NCBI RefSeq assembly: GCF_000178855.1
Contig: NZ_ADVG01000004.1
Location: 2,604,001 to 2,668,000 of the forward strand
Direction: 5' to 3'
Length of the DNA: 64,000 nucleotides
Source: Ktedonobacter racemifer DSM 44963
GTDB lineage: Bacteria; Chloroflexota; Ktedonobacteria; Ktedonobacterales; Ktedonobacteraceae
In this document: positions 43,979 through 52,077 of the stretch, one piece after another
How the letters are laid out: every line of letters starts with the position of its first letter
Position numbering within the stretch: the stretch's first letter is position 1
The notes under the pieces: generated by a model
What the model saw: only the letters and a program-made list of their open reading frames with translations
Databases searched by the model: none
Told to the model about the DNA's origin: nothing
Position numbers and translations under genes: made by a program

Positions 43979-44400
43979 TCAGAAGGTGGGTGCGAAAAAA
44001 CGCGAGGCTTGTTTCCTTCCTACCAGTCCCTCTACGACTATCTCCAGGTGACAGGCGATCCTGAGCGGGAATACGTCTTTCCTTCTCAACGGAACGCACG
44101 GCTGACCGAGGAAGGGATTCATCACTGGTTCCGCAACCTGAAAGCGCGAGCGACAAAGGATCAATGGGAACACATTGCCGATCTGACGTTTCACGATTTG
44201 CGCCATGATTTTGCTCACCGAGCGCGTGAAGCTGGCTGGAGTCTGGAAGAAGTAGCGTATTATCTGGGCCATATGACCAAGAAAGGCACGCCAGCAATCC
44301 AAACGACCGCTCGGTATACCCAAGTCAGCCGTGAGCAGGTCAAAGAAAAACTCAAACACTCCGGGGATAGTCAAAGAGCCTGTTCGAGCGTTCTTTTCAC
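43979..44400 (+). pseudogene. tyrosine recombinase (integrase) C-terminal fragment
   Basis: The frame directly abuts the IS6 right end and reads YQSLYDYLQVTGDPEREYVF, then ADLTFHDLRHDFAHRAREAG (HxxR box), EEVAYYLGHMTKKG and TTARYTQVSREQVKEKL (catalytic Tyr). The N-terminal DNA-binding domain and first catalytic Arg are missing. The reading frame then overruns into the antisense of the serine hydrolase. A remnant of an integrated element. Confidence 0.8.
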
Positions 44401-44463
44401 TGTTCCGATTTCTTGGCGTTGTTTTTCGTTCCATTCATACTCAAGAGCCCATATTGCAATGTT

Positions 44464-45900
44464 TTATGTTGAGGGGCACGACACTCGCTTTTTCGCTGCT
44501 ATTTCGATATCATTCTGCTTGAATAGTAAACTAGTCACCTCCTGCTGTAACCCTTCCTTTACAAAAGTCACCGTTGCATCTATCCCGTTGAGACGGTACG
44601 CTGTTTCGCTTTCGGGAAAGAGTGCCAACTCATGCTGGCCCGTTGGCTTGAGGAATAGGCTTCCTGCTTGTTTCAAAATAGTGAAGGTAAAACCTTGCCT
44701 TAATTCATACACTCCAACGTAGGCATCTGAGAACACAGAATTTTGCTCAGGAACTCCCGCAGACTTGGGCAGGAAACCTGGCCAGTTGTACTCTTGAGCT
44801 ATAGCAGGGATCAGCCCTTCGACTTTGCCCATTCCCTGATCGACATTGGTCATCACAACGGCGCCCAGTCCTTCCTGGCAGTAAGCTTCCAGCAGACAGC
44901 TAAATCCTTCATTGCCACCAGGATGGGTGAAACGCATGGTGGTCCCATCGTCCACTCCTCGGGGCGTTAGCCAAAAGCTCAACCCGAAAAACGGTACCAC
45001 TTGAGGCGTCAACATTTGACGCGTGATGGCTTGTGAAAGCAGGCTGCCAGTTTCACCAGACCAGGAACGTTGAAGCGCCAGGACGAAACGGGCGAGGTCT
45101 GAGGGCGTCGTCCAAAGACCAGCGGCAGCCATTTCGGCATAGGTATGCCACTTTCCGGCGACCGGTTTGGCTCCGTTCCGATGCCCTGTGGCAGCACGTT
45201 CCATCAATGCGCGTGGCAGAGGTTGGTGGAACGTGCTCTGTTTCATCCCTACGGGATACAGAACAAGATCGCGCATCAGTTCAGGGAATGGCAGACCGGT
45301 CACATCCATCAAGAGGCGCTGGAGAATACAGAATCCTCCGCCGGAATAACGAAATTGAGCACCAGGAAGAGTATCGACGCGAATTGGATCGGTGTTAGCT
45401 GGACGCTGGCCTGCCAGCACCTGCTCAATCGCTGGGAGCGCAGCATCATGGGCATACCCATGGAAACCATGCACAGTTACACCTGCTCCATGGCACAATA
45501 AATGCCGCAACGTCACGCGAGGCTGCCAAAGCTGTGTGCCAGTGATTTTCCACGTACGAAGAGTTGCGTTCACATCTTCATCGAGGTCGAGCTGTCCTGC
45601 ATCCACCAATCGTAGCACCGCAGCTGCCGTCACAGGCTTGCTAATCGATGCTGCTTGAAATAACGTGTCGATCGTCACTGGCACCTGCGTCTCCACATCC
45701 TGTACACCATAACCCTTAGCCCACTCGATGTTGCCTTGATGGATGACTGCGACACTCACACCTGGTACCCCGTAACGCTCCATGGCATCGAGCAAACTAG
45801 ATTTTTGTGCAGAGTATTCTGATATGCGGCTCGGAATAAATAAATTCTGCTCGATGCGGTTGATACGACCAGCGAGATCGGATGTTTGCTCTGCATACAT
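44464..45900 (-). CDS. serine hydrolase, beta-lactamase class C/penicillin-binding-like
   Basis: 478 residues from the ATG at 45900; AGGAGG lies 11-12 bases upstream, while an ATG at 45921 has none. SxxK motif: FQAASISKPVTAAAVLRLVD. Second motif YSGGGFCILQRLL (Y-x-G) and third-motif region MRFTHPGGNEGF (HPG replacing KTG). This pattern fits esterase EstB/class C-like hydrolases rather than resistance beta-lactamases. A C-terminal lipocalin-like domain (about 390-478) resembles those of such hydrolases. No signal peptide is obvious. Confidence 0.88.
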   Translation of the reverse strand: MYAEQTSDLAGRINRIEQNLFIPSRISEYSAQKSSLLDAMERYGVPGVSVAVIHQGNIEWAKGYGVQDVETQVPVTIDTLFQAASISKPVTAAAVLRLVDAGQLDLDEDVNATLRTWKITGTQLWQPRVTLRHLLCHGAGVTVHGFHGYAHDAALPAIEQVLAGQRPANTDPIRVDTLPGAQFRYSGGGFCILQRLLMDVTGLPFPELMRDLVLYPVGMKQSTFHQPLPRALMERAATGHRNGAKPVAGKWHTYAEMAAAGLWTTPSDLARFVLALQRSWSGETGSLLSQAITRQMLTPQVVPFFGLSFWLTPRGVDDGTTMRFTHPGGNEGFSCLLEAYCQEGLGAVVMTNVDQGMGKVEGLIPAIAQEYNWPGFLPKSAGVPEQNSVFSDAYVGVYELRQGFTFTILKQAGSLFLKPTGQHELALFPESETAYRLNGIDATVTFVKEGLQQEVTSLLFKQNDIEIAAKKRVSCPST

Positions 45901-46128
45901 AAAGGTCTCGGGCCTCCTCATTGTTCTCTGTTCTTAATTTAGAATTGGCGCTTTTCATTATCCACTTGACTAATATTAACACATATGAAAAATTATATGC
46001 AATATATTGGCAATTAGCTTCCTTGGATTGGTACTTTTGGCAGTTTGAGTAGTTTATGAAAAGCGCGTTTTGCTATTTGTATACCCTGTTCAAAGGGATA
46101 CGCTTAGAGAGTGTTCTAGCCACAAGTG

Positions 46129-46245
46129 TTAGTAGCGGAAAGGAGAGAGCCGCTGGAGCATGAGCCGGATCGAAGCCAACTGGATCAGGGCCTCCGAACT
46201 GGTCACCAGCCCTTCATAATCGCGAGCCAGACGCTCGCGATCCTA
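46129..46245 (-). pseudogene. IS5-family transposase C-terminal scrap
   Basis: Minus-strand frame reads RLARDYEGLVTSSEALIQLA then SIRLMLQRL to a TAA at 46129-46131. This is the well-known C-terminal end of IS5/ISL2-type transposases (LSKDYE..TSEALIYLAMIRLMLRRL pattern). Nothing else of the element remains. Confidence 0.75.
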
Positions 46246-46249
46246 CACG

Positions 46250-46711
46250 ACGTACTGGAGGAGAAACGCGCAGCGTATTTGTAAATCAGCGAAATAGATG
46301 AGGCAGGAATTGAGGTGGAAAATGAGGGGAAGAAGGATGTTTAATGTGTGAGAAGAAGAAGAAGAAGGGAATAAAAAAAAAGGAGAAACAGGCAAGAATT
46401 CCTCACAGATGGTGTGAAAAAGAGGATCAGAGAAAGTGTGAAATAGGGGCAAAACGAAGGAGGGATGGGGGAGAAAGAACAGAAGCATCGGTGGAAGAGC
46501 AAGGCAGATATGGGGGAGGATGAAGGGACATGTGGAGTGTGTTGAGACATGAGCCTCACGGAGTGTGCAAAAATACGCCGCAAAGAATGTGTTGAAGAGG
46601 AAGGGTCTGTTTTTTTGTGAAATAGATGAGGGGAAACGGGAGGCCATGCCGGGTTTTGTGTAGAGAGAGGTAAGCAAGAAACAAGCAGGTGGAGAAGATA
46701 AATGTAGCATC
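46250..46711. other. purine-rich, strand-asymmetric non-coding region
   Basis: About 460 bases in which the plus strand is strongly G/A-rich, with GAAGAAGAAGAAG and A8 runs and repeated GAAATAGATGAGG (near 46289 and 46619). Long open frames on the minus strand are low-complexity Pro/Ser/Phe/Leu translations and probably not genes. No family recognised. Confidence 0.5.
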
Positions 46712-47916
46712 TGAAGTAGACTTTATCCAAATGTTTCAGGCAACATGTTCTCACTAAGCTGCAAAAGCGAGCGTATCGACCAGACGATCGAATAACGCCC
46801 GTGGAATTTGAACGGTATCGCCTTCTGAGGGCGACATACAAAAAAAGGTGGAGAGCCAAAGATGCTGGCGAACGAACGCCAGCGTATCGGAAAAGGTGGG
46901 CAAGGCTTTGGTGTACCAAGCCGCCTGGCGAATGGGAAACGGTTGCTCACCCAACAACTGATGCGCAAATACGGTCACGAGCGAAAAGAGGCCCAACAAG
47001 GCAGGGGTGGTGCGCACAATGGCCAGATCCGACCATTGCCGTTGCGTCTCGACGCCCAGATGAGCACGCACTTCATGAAAGGTGACCTCGACCGTCCAGC
47101 GCAAGACAAACCACTCGAGGATCTGGATAGCCTCTGCCTGTTGATCGGTGCAAAGCAAAGCCATTGGCTCGTATTGGCCTTCTGGATCGCGAATAAGTAC
47201 CCACCGAATCGCGACAGGAGGGACGGGAGATTGATACCACAGAGCCGTGCCTGTGGCGATCTCCATCTCTCGCCTTGTCCCCCCATACCAGGACAGTGTG
47301 TGTGTTTGCCAGACGGTCTTTGGGTCTTGCAGTCGCTCTGCCAGCTTTGGCTGCCGTTTCCCTTTGAGCGCAGGTCTGCCTTTTTGGCCCGCCTCCCGCT
47401 TTGGGGCAGGATCGTACAAACAGGCATCCAAACGCAATCGCGTGATGACGCTCACGGATCGCAAGCGGCTCACGTTCAGCAGGAATGAGAGCACCGCATA
47501 CGTCCCATCGGCGACCACCACCAGGCTTCGAGCAGGCATCCAGCGAGCCACTTGCAGGATCATCTGCCACGCCCAATCCGTGATGGTTTTGTGCCGCATC
47601 TTGCGCTCTTGGTGATAGCGTTCCGAGGGAGCCAGCACCGTCAAAAAGGGCAAGGCCCACACCCGCTGAGCCCAGGGGATCGGGGTCAAGAGCATCATGC
47701 AGATCCAACGCAGCCCATTCGTTTTGACAAAGAATTCTTTGCTCGAACGAACCGGATCACGATAGACGCCTCGTGCGGCAATCTTGCGGCCTCGTCGGCG
47801 CTCTATCGTTTCATCGATGCCTATGATCACTGGCTCGTTTCCTGCGACAAACAGGTGCACCAGCAACAGCAGCAAGCGGCGACTGAGTTCTCGACTCGAC
47901 CATTTCGCACGATTGA
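46712..47916 (-). mobile_element. IS701-like element, 5' end truncated
   Basis: 3' end marked by TAGACTTTATCCA shared with the copy at 39471. The 5' part of its transposase gene is cut at 47916/47917 by another IS and is not found beyond it. Confidence 0.75.
46754..47916 (-). pseudogene. IS701-like transposase lacking the N-terminus
   Basis: About 387 codons from NRAKWSSRELSRRLLLLLVH. Visible: PVIIGIDETIERRRGRKIAA (first Asp), VVVADGTYAVLSF (second Asp), YDPAPKREAGQKGRPAL and LEWFVLRWTVEVTFHEVRAH (Glu), ending in IPRALFDRLVDTLAFAA. The N-terminal about 60 residues before NRAKW are missing, so it is inactive although the DDE core is open. Confidence 0.85.
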
Positions 47917-48895
47917 GGGATGTGTCAGAACTGAGAATAAGACCCCAAGCAGCGTTCCTCCAAGATGTGATAGACTGATCATCTCACACAGAGTTTCAGG
48001 AGGCGTGCCCCATGGATTGCCCGTACTGCTTGTCAGTGACCACCAAGGAACAGAACAAGAAAACCACGCTGGGCTATCGGACGTTCCGTTGCCGAGGGTG
48101 CCATCGCATCTTCAATGAGCGTACTGGTACCCCTTTCAACTTTTTGGAATATCCCACTGATCTTATCCTGCTCGTTGTGCTGTGGCGGCTGCGCTACAAG
48201 CTGAGCTTGCGGGATTTGGCTGAGATATTTCTTGAACGAGGTTTTGTGTTCACCCATGAAGCCGTTCGAGATTGGGAAGCGCGGTTCGCTCCGCTGATTG
48301 CAAAGCAACTGCGAGCCAAACGACGCGGACAAGCAGGACGATCCTGGTATGTGGATGAAACGTATGTCAAAGTACATGGGACGTGGTGTTATCTGTATCG
48401 CGCCATCGATAGGGATGGCAACTTGGTTGACTCAATGCTGAGCGAGAAGCGAGACATGGAGGCGGCTAAGCGCTTTTTCCAGCAAGCCGTCGAGGTCATT
48501 GGTGACGTTCCACAACGCGTAACAACCGATGGCCATAATTCCTATCCGCGTGCCATTCGTGAAACGCTTGGCACGCGCGTCATTCACCGCTGTAATCCGT
48601 ATCTCAATAATCGATTGGAGCAAGACCACCGTGGTATCAAACAGCGGTACTACCCGATGCGTGGTTTTGGAAGCTTCGCGTCGGCATCACGCTTCTGCTG
48701 GGCGTTTGACGAGGTACGTCAGTTCTTCCGGTATCGTGCCACCATGAACTAACACGTTGCTCTTGCTGACCAGCGTCGTCTCTTCTGCCAACGATTGGAT
48801 GCCTTGAAAGCCATGGATCTGGTAGCCTAAAAGCATCGGTTGAATGGATTCAACATGCCATATCGTCTACTTGATTCTCAGTTCTGACACATCCC
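47917..48895 (+). mobile_element. IS6-related element with zinc-ribbon transposase, 979 bp
   Basis: Terminal repeats GGGATGTGTCAGAACTGAGA at 47917 and inverted at 48876-48895. Carries one intact transposase. Inserted in the IS701-like gene. The flanking 8-mers do not match. Confidence 0.88.
48012..48752 (+). CDS. IS6-type DDE transposase with N-terminal zinc ribbon
   Basis: 246 residues, intact. Zinc ribbon CPYC...CRGCHRIFNERTG at 3-40. The HTH region is LSLRDLAEIFLERGFVFTHE. DDE residues: WYVDETYVKVHGTWCYLYRA (Asp), VTTDGHNSYPRAI (Asp) and NNRLEQDHRGIKQRYYPM (Glu). Both ends and the full gene are present, so it may be active. Confidence 0.9.
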   Translation: MDCPYCLSVTTKEQNKKTTLGYRTFRCRGCHRIFNERTGTPFNFLEYPTDLILLVVLWRLRYKLSLRDLAEIFLERGFVFTHEAVRDWEARFAPLIAKQLRAKRRGQAGRSWYVDETYVKVHGTWCYLYRAIDRDGNLVDSMLSEKRDMEAAKRFFQQAVEVIGDVPQRVTTDGHNSYPRAIRETLGTRVIHRCNPYLNNRLEQDHRGIKQRYYPMRGFGSFASASRFCWAFDEVRQFFRYRATMN

Positions 48896-49082
48896 TGTGG
48901 GCGGCTCAGGTAGTCGAACAGGTTCAGGCCGGGAAGCAAGAGCTTCCCTCCACCTCGACGGAGCGGTTGTGGAAGGTCGTTGGCGCGAGTACCGCAACCC
49001 CTATGACCTGTCTGCCTGGGACGATAGAAGAGGCGTTGGCGAGTACGAAGCGCGCGCTTGCCGCGTTCACTGGTAGTGCCAA
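48896..49082. other. short coding-like remnant, unidentified
   Basis: After the IS right end two plus-strand frames stay open for about 60 codons (LWAAQVVEQVQAGKQELPST, LASTKRALAAFTGSAN or alternatively VEGRWREYRNPYDLSAWDDR). Neither has a start and neither is recognised. Probably the tail of a gene cut by the IS. Confidence 0.3.
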
Positions 49083-49835
49083 CTAAACAATGGTAAATGT
49101 AAAGCCACGTTGTAATAAGCCTGTGATGATAAGAGGTAGGGCCTGCACCGTTTGAGAACGATTTCCACCACCGTCATGCATTAAGATAATGCAGCCGTTG
49201 GTTGCCTGCGTAAGTACTGTATGTACAATCTGGTTTACGCCTGGTCGTTGCCAGTCCCTTGTGTCGATAGTCCACAATATCTGCTGTAAGCCAAGCTGGC
49301 TTGCCACGCGGCGTACCTGTGCATTGGTTGAGCCATAGGGAGGCCGGAAAAATAGAGGTGAGGCACCCGTTGCCCGTTGGATCGCGACAGACGTTGCTTG
49401 TAGTTGTGTGTGGATGGCCTGAGGAGTGAGCCTCGTCAGATCAGGGTGATTCCAAGAATGGTTACCAACGACATCTCCTTGCTGATGCTCCTGTCGTACG
49501 AGTGATGGATAGGATTGTACTTGCCTTCCGATGGTGAAGAAGGTTGCGTGGATGTTGTATCGTGCCAGTATGTGAAGTATAAGAGGAGTATAGATTGGAT
49601 TTGGTCCATCATCAAAGGTGAATTCAATAGAAATAGGGGGTCCATGATGTGTGAAGTAATGAGCATTTGTCCACGAAGATACCTTGCCGTTGTCACCTCT
49701 CCCCAGGGTTGTAGATGAAATGGCAGCCTGAAACGTGGCGGCATGAACCACCCTTGAAGTGTGTGTGAGTATGCTTAGCGCGCTAAGCATAAAGAGCAGA
49801 TTGCATATTAAAATGCAATAGAGCAACTTTCGCAT
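49083..49835 (-). CDS. polysaccharide deacetylase (NodB/CE4 family), secreted or membrane-anchored
   Basis: About 250 residues from the ATG at 49835 (GGAG upstream). An N-terminal hydrophobic segment (KLLYCILICNLLFMLSALSI) acts as signal or anchor. All CE4 motifs are visible: FTFDDGPNPIYTP (motif 1, Asp-Asp), VGNHSWNHPDLTRL (motif 2, His-x3-His), FFRPPYGSTN (motif 3), TIDTRDWQRPG (motif 4) and IILMHDGGGN (motif 5 His). Likely deacetylates peptidoglycan or another exopolymer. A MITE-like element lies 60 bases upstream and may influence transcription. Confidence 0.92.
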   Translation of the reverse strand: MRKLLYCILICNLLFMLSALSILTHTSRVVHAATFQAAISSTTLGRGDNGKVSSWTNAHYFTHHGPPISIEFTFDDGPNPIYTPLILHILARYNIHATFFTIGRQVQSYPSLVRQEHQQGDVVGNHSWNHPDLTRLTPQAIHTQLQATSVAIQRATGASPLFFRPPYGSTNAQVRRVASQLGLQQILWTIDTRDWQRPGVNQIVHTVLTQATNGCIILMHDGGGNRSQTVQALPLIITGLLQRGFTFTIV

Positions 49836-49896
49836 CCTCAACTCCAGACGTTTTCTTGGCCTTCTTCTTATAGTATAGTCCTTTCTTAGTAGGATG

Positions 49897-50060
49897 TATG
49901 GTAGTGTTGCAAAAAATTATGAGCGGAGAAAACAGAGCAAGTAATTGCAGCATAGGAATCATTCTTATAGAGAAGATGCACATGTTCTGCTCCTTTTAGT
50001 GGGAAACGATGGCCATGTGTACTTCAATTTGCTGAGTTTTAAATTTTTTGCAACACTACC
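49897..50060. mobile_element. MITE-like element, 164 bp, 19-bp perfect inverted repeats
   Basis: GGTAGTGTTGCAAAAAATT (49897-49915) and its inverse at 50042-50060. The termini resemble IS6 type A ends (GGTTGTGTTGCAA), so it may be mobilised in trans by such a transposase. The minus strand carries a strong AAAGGAG-N6-ATG at 49983 opening a 66-residue frame that overlaps the deacetylase start. Confidence 0.75.
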
Positions 50061-50108
50061 GATCTGAGAGGTCCCTTTCTTCTCCAAGGGCCACCGCAAG
50101 AGATCGTG

Positions 50109-50303
50109 TTAGTGTTTTCGGATGGCGACGATGGAGTCGTTTGGGGAATCGAAATCGGTGATCGTGCGCCAAGCAAGGACCCGGCCTTCGAGAGCAGGGT
50201 CGCGGTGCAAGGTGGTCATGAGGTATGAAGAGCCAACGAGAAGCAGTGTAGAGATCTGATCATCGAAGAGGTAGGAACGGATGCACTGGGCGAGGATGAG
50301 GGA
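50109..50303 (-). pseudogene. 3' fragment of an unidentified gene
   Basis: Minus-strand frame reading SYLFDDQISTLLLVGSSYLM, TTLHRDPALEGRVLAWRTIT and DFDSPNDSIVAIRKH to a stop at 50109. The composition is that of a real protein C-terminus; no family recognised. Its upstream part is replaced by the MITE at 50304. Confidence 0.4.
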
Positions 50304-50467
50304 GGGTATTGTCAACTTAATCGAAACTGTAGAGCTTATATAGAAGAAAAGGACCTCAAAGTGGGGATTGTGTCCTTTTCTTGGCCCTGGTTGCGAGAAA
50401 ATCATGACTCATTTGGCCTCAAAGTGGTGAAAGCTCATCAACAGAATTTTTTAAGTTGACAATACCC
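50304..50467. mobile_element. MITE-like element, 164 bp, IS6 type B termini
   Basis: GGGTATTGTCAACTTAA (50304-50320) and its inverse (50451-50467). The ends are the same as those of the IS6 type B element 57 bases downstream, but the interior is unrelated and has no gene. A non-autonomous derivative likely mobilised by that transposase. Confidence 0.8.
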
Positions 50468-50523
50468 TAACTAGTAGCTGGATTTCTGCAACTTGCCATA
50501 ACCAGATAGAGTATTGCCATGAA

Positions 50524-51386
50524 GGGTATTGTCAACTTGGGAATGTAGCTGAACAATGTGCTAGAATAACTGCATGAAAACAACCCCCACGGCTCCAAGC
50601 TACAAAGGCTTTCGCTTCCCACCAGAAATCATCAGCCACGCAGTGTGGCTGTATTTCCGCTTCTCGCTCAGTTTTCGCGATGTTGAAGAGCTTCTGGCGC
50701 AGCGCGGAATCGTCGTGACGTATGAAACAGTGCGCCAGTGGTGCCTTCAATTTGGGCAAGTGTATGCCAACGAACTGCGCTGTCGCCGTCCGAAAACGGG
50801 AGATACATGGCATCTGGACGAGGTGTGCCTGAAAATTAATGGCAAAACCCACTATTTGTGGCGAGCTGTTGATCAGTATGGCAACGTGCTGGATATCCTT
50901 GTTCAGAGCCGACGCAACAAGAATGCGGCCAAAAAGTTCTTCCGCAAGCTCCTCAAAAGGCTGCACCACGTGCCACGCGTGATCATCACTGATAAATTGA
51001 AGAGCTATGGAGCAGCGAAACGCGAGATCCTGCCTGGCGTGGAGCATCGGCAACACAAAGGATTGAACAATCGAGCGGAAAATTCACACCAACCCACACG
51101 GCTCCGTGAAAAGAAGATGCGGCGGTTTAAATCAGCCAAGCACGCACAACGCTTTCTCTCGGCTTTCGGCCTCATCGCTGGCCATTTCCAACCACGAAGA
51201 CACTGTCTGCGTGCTGAGGAATACCGTGCCATTTTACAGACCCGATTCCAGATCTGGAATGAGGTAACCGAAACAAAAACTGCGGCATAACACTGCATCG
51301 TCCACTCCTATTCTTCTACCTCTTTTCTTTCCCTCGTCCTTCTTTTTTACAAGCTCTTCCATTCTTTCAATAAGTTGACAATACCC
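50524..51386 (+). mobile_element. IS6-family element type B, copy 2, complete
   Basis: 863 bp bounded by GGGTATTGTCAACTT (50524-50538) and its inverse (51372-51386). Carries an intact transposase. Flanking octamers differ. Confidence 0.92.
50574..51290 (+). CDS. IS6-family transposase, intact
   Basis: 238 residues. N-terminal FRFPPEIISHAVWLYFRFSL and HTH (FRDVEELLAQRGIVVTYETV). DDE: DTWHLDEVCLKINGKTHYLW (Asp), VIITDKLKSYGAAKREI (Asp), NNRAENSHQPTRLREKKM (Glu). This is the reference for the broken copy at 10535-11250 and the probable driver of the type B ends scattered in the window. Confidence 0.93.
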   Translation: MKTTPTAPSYKGFRFPPEIISHAVWLYFRFSLSFRDVEELLAQRGIVVTYETVRQWCLQFGQVYANELRCRRPKTGDTWHLDEVCLKINGKTHYLWRAVDQYGNVLDILVQSRRNKNAAKKFFRKLLKRLHHVPRVIITDKLKSYGAAKREILPGVEHRQHKGLNNRAENSHQPTRLREKKMRRFKSAKHAQRFLSAFGLIAGHFQPRRHCLRAEEYRAILQTRFQIWNEVTETKTAA

Positions 51387-52077
51387 TAAAAACAGATCGG
51401 TGCGCTACATATGTCCGTTTCTATTATTGACAATTTTCATTGTTTCTTCTTCGGATGTAAAGCAATCGGTACTTGTTGCTCCATCGCTCCTCCCCTCCTT
51501 TATTAATGGATTTACCCCCTTTTCCCTCTCACAGTGTTCAGCTAAATTAACTGGAGTAAGACCAAAAAGGTCCGGGGGGCCTTTGGACAGCTACGAATGA
51601 AGCAGCAACAACGAAATTCCGCGTAGGGTGTGTGCATGCGAAAATCGGAGCAGAAACTATGTGGATAGGGCTTTCCTCAGAGTAGTCGTACGAACGTAAA
51701 GTATCTCTTGAGAGCAGCACAGGAAGGGGAGTGGGGTAAGGGTGATAAGGCACGCATTTGCCGAGAGCGTCGCTGGGCAGAAGGGCTGGTGTGATTGGAA
51801 CTCAAAGGATCACCAATGCTCCCAGCTAAACACGGAGAAGTTACAGGAGGGGGGAGTCCGTATCAGATAGCCTATCTGATACGGACTCCTCTGCAGGTAT
51901 TGCATTCTGCTAAACTGTGGTCGTGATCTACTTCCTTCTCAATCCCTTTTGCTTCAGCAGAGGGCCGTTCATCCCCCTCGCACAGTATCGTGTCTTTAAC
52001 AGTTCGTCGCCGCCTTTTATCTCAAGCAAACTGTGGCATGGCTCAAGAAGCCCTTCTTGATGTGCGGGGAGTTGTCA
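51387..52077. other. intergenic with one palindrome (51853-51889)
   Basis: About 690 bases without a credible gene. At 51853-51870 and 51872-51889 an 18-bp perfect palindrome (GGAGTCCGTATCAGATAG and inverse) lies about 190 bases 3' of the exporter gene and may be the lasso cluster terminator. Confidence 0.5.

Noticed and set aside
46243..46919. Two long minus-strand ORFs rich in Pro, Ser, Phe and Leu
   Set aside because: Low-complexity translation of a purine-rich plus strand; no start signal or recognisable domain.
50524..51386. 8-bp target duplication of the complete IS6 type B element
   Set aside because: Flanking octamers GCCATGAA and TAAAAACA do not match.
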